Assembly: GCA_900239685.1 (NCBI GenBank)
Contig: OENT01000557.1
Span: 1 to 64,000, forward strand
Origin: Rotaria macrura
Taxonomy: Eukaryota > Rotifera > Eurotatoria > Philodinida > Philodinidae
Direction of reading: 5' to 3'
DNA length: 64,000 nucleotides
Shown: in pieces, positions 26,101 through 37,927 of the stretch
How positions within the stretch are numbered: position 1 is the stretch's first letter
How the letters are laid out: each line of letters opens with the position of its first letter
Made by a program: the position numbers and the translations under genes
The notes under the pieces: model-generated
The model's database searches: none
The model's input: only the letters and a program-made list of their open reading frames with translations
Told to the model about the DNA's origin: nothing

Positions 26101-28985
26101 TGGATGATTTCCATGGAACAAATTCGATATGAGAAGACATTTACGAAGTCATGCCTCCCTTAAAGGCTACATAGTCAAGTCGAATAATTATTCTTCAGCA
26201 AATCGAAGTATTCCCTTACTTTTCTTATGACAAAAATAAGAACTTCTGATCGACCATATAGTTTTGCAAAAGATTGCATTAATAAATGCAATAGATGTTT
26301 TGTGAGCTAAGTTCATCGTAACATGCGGACTAGTTTAAAAAGACACGAGTTTTTCTCTAGGGAAAGATCTCTGAAAAGTAAAATTCGGATTAAACCAAAA
26401 GTAATTGTTGCCTACTATTGAAACTAGGTTGTTCATTTTGTAGTAAGGCTTAGTGATCGACTGTTATAAACTTGCCAAATAGTTTTTGAATATAACAAAA
26501 TAAATGACATCGGAAATCAAATAAAAAACCGAAAAGACATAAAAAAAAACTTCGTTGAATTATTCTATTTTCAAAACTTCTCCACAGATACTAGAAGCTT
26601 TGTTTTCTCTTGTCATGTTTTATTTCAGTAATACAATCAATAGCATTAATAAATAATTGCTAACTGAATGCTTATTAGATATTAAAGAAAAATTTCAGTT
26701 CACCATAAATGTTTTTATGCAAGCAAATTAATTAATAACATTTTCAGCCATCTTTAGTTAGATCCTTTTGGTTATGGTTAACCAAAAACAAGTGCAATTA
26801 ACTTTATTTGTATAGCATGAGAAAAAATTTGCCATTGAAATAAACTTATTAGTTCGAACAATTAATCAATTAGATGATTTTGTTTTCATAGAATAAATAA
26901 CATTGTGAAGCTTTCATGTAGATGCATATTCTTTAAATCTGTGTAATTTAACATTTTTTTCATGTCGATAGAAACATCAGATATTACAACAAATCATAAA
27001 ATGATTCAAGCGAATGTGTACTTAAATCAAAACTTCACAATACTACCTATCACAAATATATATTTACTTTAGTCTAGGGCATTGTGTCATTTTTAACCTT
27101 CCCACCACCATGATTTCACATAAACATATATTTCTACACACTGCATTGTACTTCATGGTTTTTTTTAAATCAAAATACAATTAAGCACGTCAAATTAGTG
27201 TAGTTGAGCATGTATAGAAAATAACCCATCAACATAAAACTAACCTTTTTGTACTTTAGTTAAAGTTCTACCTACAATGTGTTCACTTAAAGTTTGTCTT
27301 GTACAAAAATGATTGAATTCAATTTCGCACTATCTTAACTTTCTTCTCTGTTCCTTTTGTTTTCTAGTCCATTGCATAGCTTACTTTGATGATGTTGTCT
27401 CCAGGGTCTTTGTCCATAGAATTCAGTTACTTTCAAAAATTCATTTGAATCGATATCAAGTTGTTCAATACGATGACATGTCTGCGCGATTTGTTTTCGT
27501 GCCATGGATTGATAAGCTGCTTCTTGATAATAAAAACCTGGATGTTGAGTTTGTATAGCTAATGGACAACGCGTAAATAAATCACCAAATGTTTGAAATC
27601 TAATCAGTGAAATAAACAATGATTTCAAAGTCGAAATTCCATGAACAAGTCATCTTTTCAGCCCTCTCCTCTTCCGAACAAAAAAAAATGAACTCATTAC
27701 TGTTTGGATAGCCATGCTTTATGTTCAAATACTAGATCGGCTGGACCAAGTTTACTTTTAAATATATCAGCATGACGACGAAAATGATTTATAGCTTCAA
27801 CTGGTTGTGAAAGTTCAAATGAAATTCGACATATCTAGTAAAAATAAGCTCATGTAAATATCTGATTGACAAAGGAACGATTTTACTAATTTACTTTATA
27901 ATTTAAGAAGCCAGCAACCATTTTCATTTCAAGTATATTCGTATCATGTATACGAGCATTTTCTGTTAAATAGCTATAGGCATTTTTATACGATTTAACA
28001 GCACTTGGAAAATCTTGTTTAAGCTCAGAAAAGAAGCCAACTTTAAATTGATGACGTATATGTAATAATTGATGTGTTATATTATTTAATGTATCTTTAT
28101 GCTTTTTAACCAGACGTATTTCATTTGTATAATAATTTTGACTACTTTCAATAAATGTTTGTTCTAATCTAAATGTTGTCGATACATGCAACTATGAATT
28201 CATTTAGCTACAAAAAAATACAAACCTATCGATCCAAGCCGATAGATTGTCCGGTTGTGGTAGTACAGGTAAAACACACAGAGAACGTTTTGGTATATCA
28301 AAATAAGTACAAAGTGTATTGGCCATTTGATCACGTTCGGAACTATAGACATCATCGACTTAAAATTAAAAACTCAAATGAAAACGCGAACGACATGTCA
28401 TATTTATAATAAATCTACCCGTTGGAAAACTATTCTTATTTTGAAGCAGTACAACGGATATACTAAGAGGACGGCCATCAAGATTTGTTCTAGAAAACAT
28501 TCATAAAAATCAAGGAATAAATAAATAACTATTGATTTTTCATTTAAATAGTTTGTTTTACCTGACCATATCTATTTTACTTTTTAAATCAATTTGTTTC
28601 TCTTTAAATGAGGAATCATTCCAATCGAGTTCAAAAAAGAGAACTATTAAACTAGGTACTGAATACAGATGCTTATGCATCCAATTTGTTTTGAGTATGC
28701 CTTTTGGAACATACCATTCGTATGTAGCACGCTAAGAAATCGTAGAATAAAATACAAGAAATGACGATGAAAATTTGAGAAACAACACACTTTGGCTTTG
28801 CTATGTGGATATTGTTCGTCGATATCTACGAGTCGATAACGAATTGGTGCATTAGGTCGTTCTTTATCAAGTAATTCCCATATGGAACGATGCACTAAAT
28901 GAAGACGTGTATTAAGGTTTGCTAAACACACAAGACCTCTTGGAACAACAGACAATTCTTCTGGCATAACACAAGCCCAAGCCAT
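20140..28985 (-). CDS. TRAPPC11: Trafficking protein particle complex subunit 11 (TRAPPC11), many exons
   Basis: TRAPPC11 is a subunit of the metazoan TRAPPIII tethering complex that acts in ER-to-Golgi traffic and autophagy. The start at 28985 gives [20 protein letters not shown]. The next exons splice in phase through [59 protein letters not shown] and [18 protein letters not shown], then [20 protein letters not shown] and FYGQRPWRQ. All are hallmarks of the Foie-gras domain. Well-read exon borders: 28985-28791, 28731-28562, 28489-28419, 28358-28226, 28168-27895, and 27385 as the end of the FYGQRPWRQ exon. The C-terminal beta-sandwich exons end with [14 protein letters not shown] at 20140. 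Most introns are short. Two are large: 27384-25722 (about 1.66 kb) and 23696-22333, which holds a MULE remnant. Borders between 20700 and 25700 are approximate; over 20 exons are likely. Confidence 0.93.
22424..23298. mobile_element. Non-autonomous Mutator-like (MULE) element inside a TRAPPC11 intron
   Basis: An 875-bp insertion flanked by the perfect 9-bp direct repeat CGTTTACAC (22415-22423 and 23299-23307), the duplication size expected for Mutator elements. The ends are long, imperfect inverted repeats (CCCTAGTTTGATCGAAAGC against CCCTAGTTTGGTCGAAAGC) that continue inward as reiterated GAAAGTTAAAATGT words over about 180 bp on each side. The middle retains a coding fossil at about 22690-22890, listed separately. 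It lies wholly inside the intron 23696-22333, so it should not disturb the TRAPPC11 frame. Confidence 0.85.
22690..22890 (+). pseudogene. C-terminal fragment of a MULE transposase
   Basis: The plus-strand frame reads [20 protein letters not shown] followed by [21 protein letters not shown], then a base N at 22881 and a stop. The EG-[WYF]-HN-x-x-[FM]-N-x-R pattern followed by HPNIW-x-F is typical of the C-terminal part of Mutator-like transposases, often found with FLYWCH zinc fingers. No start codon, DDE core or zinc finger remains, so it is a fossil that supports the MULE assignment of the surrounding element. Confidence 0.75.
25722..27384 (-). other. Unusually large TRAPPC11 intron
   Basis: In-phase splicing joins the WRQHHQ exon (ending 27385) to the [13 protein letters not shown] exon (starting 25721), as expected from animal TRAPPC11. 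The intervening 1.66 kb is about 25 times longer than neighbouring introns. No inverted termini or coding fossil was found. A short acceptor-bounded stretch near 25800-25850 ([17 protein letters not shown] on the minus strand) has no donor or homologous counterpart and is probably not an exon. Confidence 0.6.
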
Positions 28986-29789
28986 GTTTAATTATTGATA
29001 TTAAAAACAAAACAGGACTTTTATGTTTTGTGCGTTTTTCGTTACTTCTTCGAGCTACATAAGATAGCTAACCAGTATGATTCAGGCGTAAACTAATAGG
29101 TAGCCTTGTTTCACCAATACTATTTTTTGAACATAGCGCCATCTTTCAACTTTCCCACAGCATCCAAATCAGTATAAAACGGCTATGTAAATCTTCGTAC
29201 ATATGCTGACGTTCAAATGCTAATCTTTTGTAGGTAGTTATTATAATTAGTTCATTTAAAACTATTTAAATTTTATTTTCACCTACGATTCGTAGCTTGC
29301 TATTGTTCCATCACAATGATGGCATCCTAGTCAGCGACTTTTAGTCACTAGGCTGAATTTAAAACTTTTTCGAATGACCTAGAAAAACTAACATGACACG
29401 ACCCATGACTTTCATATAAAATGCAGATGATGATTCGCCAAATCGCATTTTGATAATCAGAATGAAACGTATTCTGACTGACCGAAATCAAATTTTCAAC
29501 CTGTGAATAGGAGATGCTGTCTTTAGTATTCGGTCACGAATTTTTTCAACATCTGTTGAATACGACTACAATTCATCTGGTCGAGATATTTTCGAAAGCT
29601 GAAAAAGGGACATGTTGCTAAAAGGATAGATTTTGGATTCATAGAAATCCTGCTGCAGAATTTTCAAGATTTTGAAATACGAGACACTTTTTCGTAACAT
29701 TGCTTATAGCAAATTAAATACTTTATTTTTAAAGTTTGTGATCCAATAAAAAATAGATTGAAGAAAGCATGAAACAAAAACAGAAGAAA
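28986..29789. other. Spacer between TRAPPC11 and LRR gene
   Basis: Upstream of TRAPPC11 and downstream of the LRR gene. TTTATT at 29722-29727 is the likely polyadenylation signal of the LRR gene on the minus strand. No other structure was recognised. Confidence 0.5.
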
Positions 29790-31418
29790 TTAATGAGCAT
29801 TACGTAGACGCTGTTCCATAATTATTGCTAGTGGATTTTCAAGAGGTTCTTCCATATCTAGAATAGCCATACGCCGACTGTATCTTCGACGATAAATTAT
29901 ACCCGAGCTCAGAGCTAGTACTATTAATAAGGCAACAACTACTCCAACGATAGCACCGATCAGTCCATAACTACTTGGATTATCATTCTTTATATCTGTA
30001 TCGTCTGGATTTGGCTTGTAAATAGAACATTTTAACATGATTAATTGTGATTGAATATCACAATGTGTTCGTGTGGTATTCAATAAACATATTGGTTTTT
30101 TTAATGAATCATCTCCAACTATTGATAAATATGTGTCGTTAAAAAATAGATCGACAATACAATTACATTCATGTTCATCATCTAATTCGAGTTGTGAAAC
30201 GTTTAATGCTTGTTGAAATATTGTGTAGTAGGAACAAAAATTAGCGTCGTTGAGTTTATGACCAAGTAAACTTATTTTTAAAGTTTGATTCATTGATTTA
30301 GTTAAATGTCCGAGTAAGTTGATAATCAAATTTTCTGTGAGATTTGTATAGGAAAAATTAAGCGAAACAAGATTAGACATTGAAGGAAAATACTGATTTA
30401 TTACATCTTCTTTAGTTGTATTAATAAATCCTTCTGAAAAATCAATTGTTTGTAATTGCCCCAAAATTTTTAAAACATTAGTTTTGAGAAATAAATCCAA
30501 TTTTTGTCGTTTTAATATCAAATTTCTAACGTTGCCATATGGAATCCAATCGAAATTTTCTTCAAGATAATCAATAGCATTATAACTCAAATCGAGTGTA
30601 GTCAAATTCCGAAAAATTCCATCAACTATATATGATGACAGTGTTGTTAAATTAATATTATTACGAATAATCAAAGCCTTAAGTGTAAGTGTATCGGCTT
30701 GAAACGTATGCGCATTAATTAGTTGAAGTCCTGATTTTGAAATTTCTAAAGATTTCATGTTCTTCAAAAACGATGGTAGACTTTTATTAGTCAATTGTAT
30801 AAATGCTGGACATTCAAGAATATATAAATGTTGAATATTAGCAGGTTTTTGTATAGTATTTGAAAATCCTGTTAAACCAGACTGTTGAAAAATTAATTCA
30901 TCTATCTGTGTATTTTCATTAAAACAACTTGTATTAAATATTGGAAGTCCATTAAAATTAATGATATTATAAAAACGTAGACGATTTATCTTGATTTGAT
31001 TAAATGCATTTGATTGAATTGTTATACTTGATGGATTAGTTGAATACTCAATTTCGATAGATAGTTGTGAATCATCAGATATATTCATCGATGTTGAAAA
31101 TGCATCTGTATAAATAACTGATAGATTGATAAAATCAATCGTTATGGAATTATTCGAAAGAAAGGTCATATTTTGAAAAGCATTTGATTGTATTCGTTTG
31201 AAATTACGAAAAATATATTTCTCAACCGGTGGTAATAATGAATAGGAAGAAAAATAATTCGTTTCACTTTGATTACCATAATTAGCATCGCATATTACTA
31301 TACTTGTATTACAAGTGCACATTTCAATATGTGAACAATCGGAATAAACTTTAGTCAATTGTAGAGTTACTATCAAACAATAGAAGAGATAATGTACATA
31401 CATGGTGGTTGTTGACAA
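29790..31418 (-). CDS. Leucine-rich-repeat type I membrane protein, single exon
   Basis: A 542-residue predicted cell-surface receptor or adhesion protein. The N-terminus (YLFYCLIVTLQLTKVYSDC) is a signal peptide, followed by a cysteine-rich cap (CSHIEMCTCNTSIVICDA). Irregular LRRs follow, for example LTTLDLSYNAIDYLEENF at about residue 270 and LVSLNFSYTNL at about 350. A C-terminal cap has CNC...PICL...HCDIQ...LKC. One transmembrane helix (GLIGAIVGVVVALLIVLALS) lies at about residues 485-505, then a basic stop-transfer RRRYSRR and a short cytoplasmic tail. Many N-glycosylation sequons are present. No TIR or kinase domain follows, so it is not a Toll receptor. The lack of introns contrasts with neighbouring genes. 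The ligand is unknown. Confidence 0.85.
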   Translation of the reverse strand: MSTTTMYVHYLFYCLIVTLQLTKVYSDCSHIEMCTCNTSIVICDANYGNQSETNYFSSYSLLPPVEKYIFRNFKRIQSNAFQNMTFLSNNSITIDFINLSVIYTDAFSTSMNISDDSQLSIEIEYSTNPSSITIQSNAFNQIKINRLRFYNIINFNGLPIFNTSCFNENTQIDELIFQQSGLTGFSNTIQKPANIQHLYILECPAFIQLTNKSLPSFLKNMKSLEISKSGLQLINAHTFQADTLTLKALIIRNNINLTTLSSYIVDGIFRNLTTLDLSYNAIDYLEENFDWIPYGNVRNLILKRQKLDLFLKTNVLKILGQLQTIDFSEGFINTTKEDVINQYFPSMSNLVSLNFSYTNLTENLIINLLGHLTKSMNQTLKISLLGHKLNDANFCSYYTIFQQALNVSQLELDDEHECNCIVDLFFNDTYLSIVGDDSLKKPICLLNTTRTHCDIQSQLIMLKCSIYKPNPDDTDIKNDNPSSYGLIGAIVGVVVALLIVLALSSGIIYRRRYSRRMAILDMEEPLENPLAIIMEQRLRNAH

Positions 31419-32532
31419 GTCAAATGCGTTGCATGACGATGCAAAAATGTTTTATGTGTTAGTAACTTTATCTTTACTTGATACATTATCATTGTATCTT
31501 AAACTTTTACGTCAAAAGAAGAAACACATTGTATAATGCATTTGAATTCAACGAGCCTCTATAATTATGAAAAAAGAAGGCCATTGATCTCTAATTACCA
31601 CGAGAGATTGTTCATTGTTCTATTGCTTCTTTGCAAATCTATTCAAAAGAATTTTCTTACTAATAGACTAGAAGTTTGGGATCGTTGATCCGCGTTACAG
31701 AAAGAAGCAAGCTTCGAAAAAAAGAAAATTTCTGCAAGGCCGTGATGATTAATTTTTTGACTATTATTTTCTATTTTCTTTGTGCTGCTGCATCGAGGTC
31801 TGATGATAAGTGTCGGTATCTGAACAATGAACATTTGAAAATTGAATATTTGACTCGGATCAATGAATCTCATATAGAGAGAGTGCGTTTTAGAATGATG
31901 TTTTGTTTTTCAATTTATTTATCTGATCCATTTATTTTTATCATATGCGTAGAACAAAGCCTCGGATAATATTTCAAAGTTCAATTAAGAAACAACCACC
32001 ATTAGAATATAAGAAAAAGTTTTACTCTCACAGAATCTTTGCATTTGATCTCTTGCGAAGTCATAATATTTTTTAGTTAGTATTTATCAAATTGTATGAG
32101 TATTTATTTGAAATCCAAAACCCAACTGTTGGTTCAAAGAGTTCATAATTATGAAACAGAATTAAATGAGTTTTTTTTGTCTCATTCTACATTTTCTTTC
32201 GTATTTTATGATATTTAAGTTTCAACAGATTTAATAGAAATAAAATATTCTTAGGACAAAACATATGACTAGAATAAGATTATCTTTCATAACGAGTATA
32301 GCTGTTGATGAATAATAAATGTAACTTTCAATCCGTCTTCTTATTTTCTGAGCACTCTCGGATAGACGATACTTTATTAAAGCTAATACGACATGAGAAA
32401 CTAATTAACTTCATACTAGTACACTTTTTACGTACATTAAAATGAAATGTTTGCAGATATATATATCTATAGAAAGGAATCATTTCATGTTCACTGAAAA
32501 CCATTAGCACACGTAATAATAATTCTCTTGCA
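31419..32532. other. Divergent intergenic region between LRR gene and prohormone 1
   Basis: Shared upstream region of two genes pointing away from each other. Overlapping open frames at 31643-31873 (-) and 31676-31969 (+) show no resemblance to known families. AT-rich, with no clear core promoter beyond scattered TATA-like runs. Confidence 0.4.
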
Positions 32533-33020
32533 ATGGATAAGGTAAGATATGTCTATATAGACATGATATATATATACAACAACACATCGTATTCATCATG
32601 TTGCCATTATAGACTAACATTCTCAAAGTTACTTCATGGTTACAAATTTTCATGTTTTTTTTGGTATTGGTGATTTTTATCAATGATCATCCGGCATCGG
32701 CGAAAAGCATTTATGATCCACTACTCCTTGATGATAGTGATGCTAAGCTAGAAAATTCGAATAATCAAGAAGACGGGCTTCATGTAACGGAGTTCATTCC
32801 TGAAAGTGTCGATTTGGATCACTACGATATCCAAGATCATACGTCTCGCAGAGAAACTAGAAAACCAAGAATTACACAACGTGCATCTTATTCACCAAAA
32901 ATATATGGTCATACTTTTCCTAACGGTGGAATTTATAGTACATTATTTGAAAAGCGCATGATTCCAGTTCAATTGCAGAAAGCAATTTATGCTCACGGTA
33001 TTGTAGGTCGACGAGGTTGA
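32533..33020 (+). CDS. Secreted neuropeptide-like precursor 1
   Basis: Two exons, 32533-32541 (only three codons, MDK) and 32613-33020, give 138 residues. The spliced N-terminus forms a strong signal peptide (LQIFMFFLVLVIFIN, ending near PASA). An acidic spacer follows, then dibasic and basic sites (SRRETRKPR). At the C-terminus EKR is followed by MIPVQLQKAIYAHGIVG and RRG. Cleavage at KR and RR, with glycine used for amidation, would release MIPVQLQKAIYAHGIV-amide. AATAAA lies about 55 bases after the stop. A paralog with the same architecture lies at 53664-54146. I do not recognise the peptide family. The hormone role is inferred from precursor logic only. Confidence 0.8.
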
Positions 33021-34904
33021 AAAAATTATGTTGCTTAAAGATATTGTCAACATTTTTCTTTCTCATTTATGGTAAATAAAATAAAATTGAAATGGCGCGT
33101 TTAAAGTAACAAGAAAATATATGAAAGTCTAGTAATTGTTATCATAAACAATTAATATTCAGGTTGAAGAATATTCTTATGTAGGTACGAATAAAATATT
33201 CATCAAGTGATCGATCGTTCGATCTCAAAAAAAAACAGAGTAAAATTTTTGAGATTTTAAGGCGAGAAGAACTTGCAAATAACGGTAAAGATATCGAACA
33301 CTGTTTCGAAAATGGTACTTCGATAATCAGAATTGCCTTTTTACATATGCTAGTAATAACGCTTCATTCAAAAACCGAACTTCATTATACCGTTCACATT
33401 AATATAATGTGATTAGTAAAAAATTAATAACTATGCGATTATGATGGATTTTTTTCGAGAATTCAGGCATTCATTATCCAAAGATGAACATGAAGGGAAG
33501 AACATCAATCAGATTTTTGAATTCGTCGGAAATCAGATGAGTAGCTTTTGACAAAAATCATTTATGAAATGAAAGGTTACATTTTCTTGAGGAAAACTGA
33601 CTTCAGTGAAGGAGAAATGAGATGGATGAACACTTAAATTTTGATCACGTTGGGTTATTGTCACAAGATCGCACTGTTCTTCAAAGAACATATAATCAAC
33701 GATTACTGTCTACATTTGCCCAGTGATGTCAAAAGGATCGTTCTTTCAATATAATATTTAGTCCACATTGAAACTTCTTAATATGATTCCAGACGTTCTA
33801 TGACTCTGCCATTTCTACTGTGGATTCAAAGTAATGTAAATAATGTCCACTGTGCTGTGTAGCGCATCTCAAATGATACCGTACTAACAGATTCAGAATA
33901 AGATTGAGGGAGATAAATGCTCTACTTGTGTAGTTCTAAGTTACGACAAAAATCAATAGTAAGTGCCTAAGTTTGCATCGAAAGAAGTGCATGCGTACTC
34001 GGAAGCTTGCCAAACACGTTACACTGTTCCGAAGACTTAACAGTGAAATCTCCACTGTTTCCTCTTTGAATATTGAACATATAATTAGAATTCCTTATTG
34101 TACGCATGTTTCTCGTTTCACTTGTGCCTATTTGTATCTGACTTTCTTTCTGTTTGAGTCTTTCGTTTGTTCTTTTCTCGTTCGTATACACCGTTCGTAC
34201 TCGAGAGAACATGGAGAAGAGCCGAATAAAGAAGCCTCTTACTGTATGTGTATGAAAAGGTCGAAGATTTTAGGTTTGTTAAAATCGATGAATTAAATCA
34301 ATTGAAAATAGTTTCAAATTTAAATAAACTCAAAATATCATTCACAAACTTGTGAGATGTGTAAAATTCGTTAAATAAGATCATTGTAGTATTTATCCAT
34401 TTATTGATTGTTTTTAGCCTGCATCATAATTAGAATGAAAGTAATTCCAAAAGAGTCAATTGATTCAATTCTATGAAACTATGTGTACATGATCATTCTA
34501 TTTGTTTTGAAGAATCATCATAATTATCTAAGATAAACAATGGTCAGATTCGATCGAGTGTTTGTGGAAGATGCTGATAGAAAGCATCGAAATCAAGTGT
34601 ACATATTGATCTGAAGTCAAAGCCGTTTATTCGAAAATGATCAAATTGAAAGGATCAAAGAATAGGCATTGAGATCATGAAGTAGATACACATCGTAAGA
34701 AGGTCATTGACAAAATAATTCTAAATTGATTATTTCTTCTCATTTTTTCAGGTTTACCGATGACACAAGTATTGTGATTGACAACGAACGTTTGATTGAA
34801 AGAAAGAGATAAGACAGATACTTTAATCAGACAATTCATCCGTTTCTCTTGCGATTTTCATTTCGTATGACCATGTCACATTTATACTAGGTTTTGTAGA
34901 GTCT

Positions 34905-35130
34905 ACTAGTTGAATTGAATTTAATTGAGGTATTTTTCAAAGTTCTGCGAATTGTTTTGAATTGAACTGGAAACGATTTGAAAATATCAATGAATTGGAT
35001 TGAATTTAGTTGAAGAAAAAATCGTGATCAATGACTTGAGTTGGGAAAAAAAGTCGTCATAAAGGAATTGAATTCAGTTGAAATTTGCTTTTTTGATGCC
35101 TGCAAATTCAATTCAATTCAACTAAAAGAA
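34905..35130. repeat. MITE-like island of AATTGAATT words with inverted ends
   Basis: The left end AGTTGAATTGAATTT is the reverse complement of the right end AAATTCAATTCAATTCAACT with few differences. The interior repeats GAATTGAATT-like words. A related copy at 35690-35925 shares a segment of the form AATCxxTGxTCAAxGACTTGA. No target duplication was identified. Confidence 0.5.
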
Positions 35131-35689
35131 ATTTTGAAGCTTGTCTTTGGAAGTTCAATATTCATAGTATAACTAATGAAGTGAAAAGTCAAGTTGTGAC
35201 AAGTTTGTTTTATAATTTCTCTTCAAAATATTATCTCCAGGTAGTTGCATGACATTCAATATCGATATATGTTTCCTTCGCTCGAACAATCTTATTATAT
35301 TGTTTTCTTTGTTTCTTTCTTTGACGCATGTATATAGTTTATATATTAGTAATTTGTTTTCTTGTTCTCTCGAGTCATGAATACAATACAATAATCATTT
35401 ATCCTTATCCACCAGTGCAACATCGTGAATAGTCTTTGTTTTGTTGACCTGACATGATGCATTTTTGTGCAACTCTATCGATTTCTTCATCAATTTCTTT
35501 CTATTGTTCAATGCTTCGAATATTTTTTTTGCTATGAGATTCGAAGTGTTATATTACTTTGTTATATTGTGACGTGAAGCGAACATTCTTTTTAAGTTGA
35601 TAAACAGCAATGAAACTACTAATCGTTCAATGAAGGAGAACAACAGAAAACGTATTAACTAGAACTTTTCAATGTAACTGAGTGGAGTT

Positions 35690-35925
35690 TAGTTCAATTC
35701 AATTCACTAATAGAATTGAGTTGAGTTGAGTTGAATTCAAACAAAATCCATGGTCAACGACTTGAATTGAATTGAGGAAAACTTTTCGAGATCATAGAAT
35801 TGAATTCAATAGAGATAATTTTTCAAGGTACATGAATTGAGTAGAGTTGAAGTTTTCTTTGAAAGAATTAAATTGATCACCATTTTGAGCTGAGTTGCCC
35901 AGCTGTGATCCCTAGGGAAGCTTCT
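35690..35925. repeat. Second AATTGAATT island with hAT-like terminus
   Basis: Rich in GAATTGAGTTGAG and TTCAATTCAATTC words and related to the copy at 34905-35130. The right end read on the minus strand is TAGGGATCACAGCTGGGCAA, which fits a hAT terminal pattern (YARNG). The left terminus is unclear, so the element may be truncated. Confidence 0.45.
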
Positions 35926-37927
35926 CGTATGGTAGTACTTAAAACGTACTCGGGCTAGAAAATGGCACGACAGCTCATAAGTACTCATGGGAATTGAGTA
36001 CTCGTCAGTTGCATTCGTACTAGGATCTGAGTATCAACGTAAGCATATGGAGTGGGTGCCTTGTAAAATGGTGTATTTTGCAAAAATTCATAAAATATTC
36101 TCTGAGTGCTCAGGTTAAATTTTTATAAAATACTCAGATGCACATATTTATTTCATTATTTAAAAACGATATGGTGTTTTATTCAATAAACAATTAGCAA
36201 TGAAAAACAAACGTAAGACTTAAAAAATTGAGAAATGAAGATGCTGCATTGTCTTTTTTATGTAGAGTATAGTGATAAACTTTTTATCTTTAGAAATAAA
36301 AAAAAGTGCATAAAAACACATATTAAAGATGGTATAAAATAATTTCAGATAAGTGAGTATTAAATTATTCTCAAAAATAACACATGAGATAACAATGGAA
36401 TGCAACTACACACAGCATCAAGAAAAAGAAACATAGTAAACTCATTACTAAATTTTACTTGTTAATCTATTATAGAAACATAAATAAGAAAATTTTGTAT
36501 CTTTGGTAAGACACGTACACTTTAATAGTGTTGATATCGGAATGATCGGTTGGAAACATTACTATCTATCATCCATTTTATTAATTTTGTTTATCTATTC
36601 AAAAAATTCCTTCTTAATCGAAGAGAATATTCATCTAAAATTTAGAATTTCAAAGTTCAACTAATTATAGTCTGTATACAGACACATGTTAAATCTAACT
36701 CGAAAAATGAACAATTGAAAATGAAAGTTTGCTGATCCGTTTGTTATGTATAGTTATATATTGAAGTGATAGAAGGGACTCATCAGTAAAAAAATCGACG
36801 ATGAAACAAAAGCAATTCTCGAAATACTTTGTTTGTTTTCTTTTATTTAATTTTATAATTTTTCTTTTTCATTCAACTTTATTTTATTGCTGTGCTCACT
36901 GGAGTACACAAAAGTTATGAATACATATAAAACTTCTCGAGTACTAAAACTAGTAACTTGATTACTCATACTGGCAAGTCCTAATCCGTAGATGAGTATT
37001 TTCACTAGGAAGAGGAAATCCATTATTGAAATGAAAACTATGTTCTTATTCAACAGAAAATCTTACTCTAATAGCAATAAAAACCAATAGACTATAGTAA
37101 ATTGAATTTAATCAAAGGACGCAATTTGTTCTTCTTTGCGTGGATTGTTCTTTAATGTTGAACTCAGTAACATACGTTTAAAGATATACTTGGAAATTCT
37201 TCTGTGAAAAGAAAAGAGATCTTTGTTTAAAGTACAATATCCTATTCCGAAACAAGCCAAAATAAAAATGAAATTTGAATGCCGTTTTTTCACTTTTCCA
37301 TGTAACTTATCAGTAGGATCAGATTTATTTGACGATTCAAAGTCAAATATGCTTGGATATGTTTTTAATTGATGTCTTGAGCAGATCAATGAAACATTGA
37401 AAATCCGATCGAATGACGGTAAAAATGATTTTTACAGTTTCCTAAAGTATGTGTCGTATATTATTGAATATTTTTAAGTAAGCAGCCACATCAAAAATAG
37501 AGTTTTGAAGAGAAAACATTTTATTTCGCATTTGTACAAAACAAATTATTTTCTTATTTCATATCTCTAAGCAAATGCAGATGATCATTCATGAAATTTT
37601 TTTGTCTACAAAAACATTTCGTTTCCATCATAAAAATGGTAATTTGTTCTATAATTCTTTCGTTGATGAGATATAAAGCCCACTACCAATAAACATTAGC
37701 GTTCTCTGGCCATTTGACAGCAAAAAAGAAGAAAACTTTGGTCGCCTTTGCTTTCTCTTGTCATCAGTCGGTGGGTGGAATTGAAAATTTCTTCGATAAG
37801 TAATCTCAATATGATGCTGCCCTCTGTCTTTTCGGTTTTCATGGTAACGTATCGACTATGCGTTCGACAATGGATGTGGACAGAAACCTTCAAATGATTC
37901 TCGTTTCTGTCAAAAGACATTCATATA

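Larger units (their letters stand above)
33021..37927. other. 4.9-kb gene-free region with AATTGAATTG repeat islands
   Basis: No supported gene. Opposed open frames at 33967-34212 (-) and 33973-34296 (+) are unrecognised. Two islands rich in AATTGAATTGA words lie at 34905-35130 and 35690-35925. Repeated AGTACTC words occur near 35930-36010 and again near 36880-36970. The rest is AT-rich. Confidence 0.45.

Noticed and set aside
28173..28191. Extending the TRAPPC11 exon upstream to HVSTTFR
   Set aside because: The in-phase acceptor CATTTAG at 28170-28169 joins WIDR to LEQTFIESS, matching animal TRAPPC11; the longer reading does not keep phase.
34905..35925. Coding potential in the AATTGAATTG-rich islands
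   Set aside because: Composition is word-repetitive, stops occur in all frames, and inverted ends indicate a repeat.
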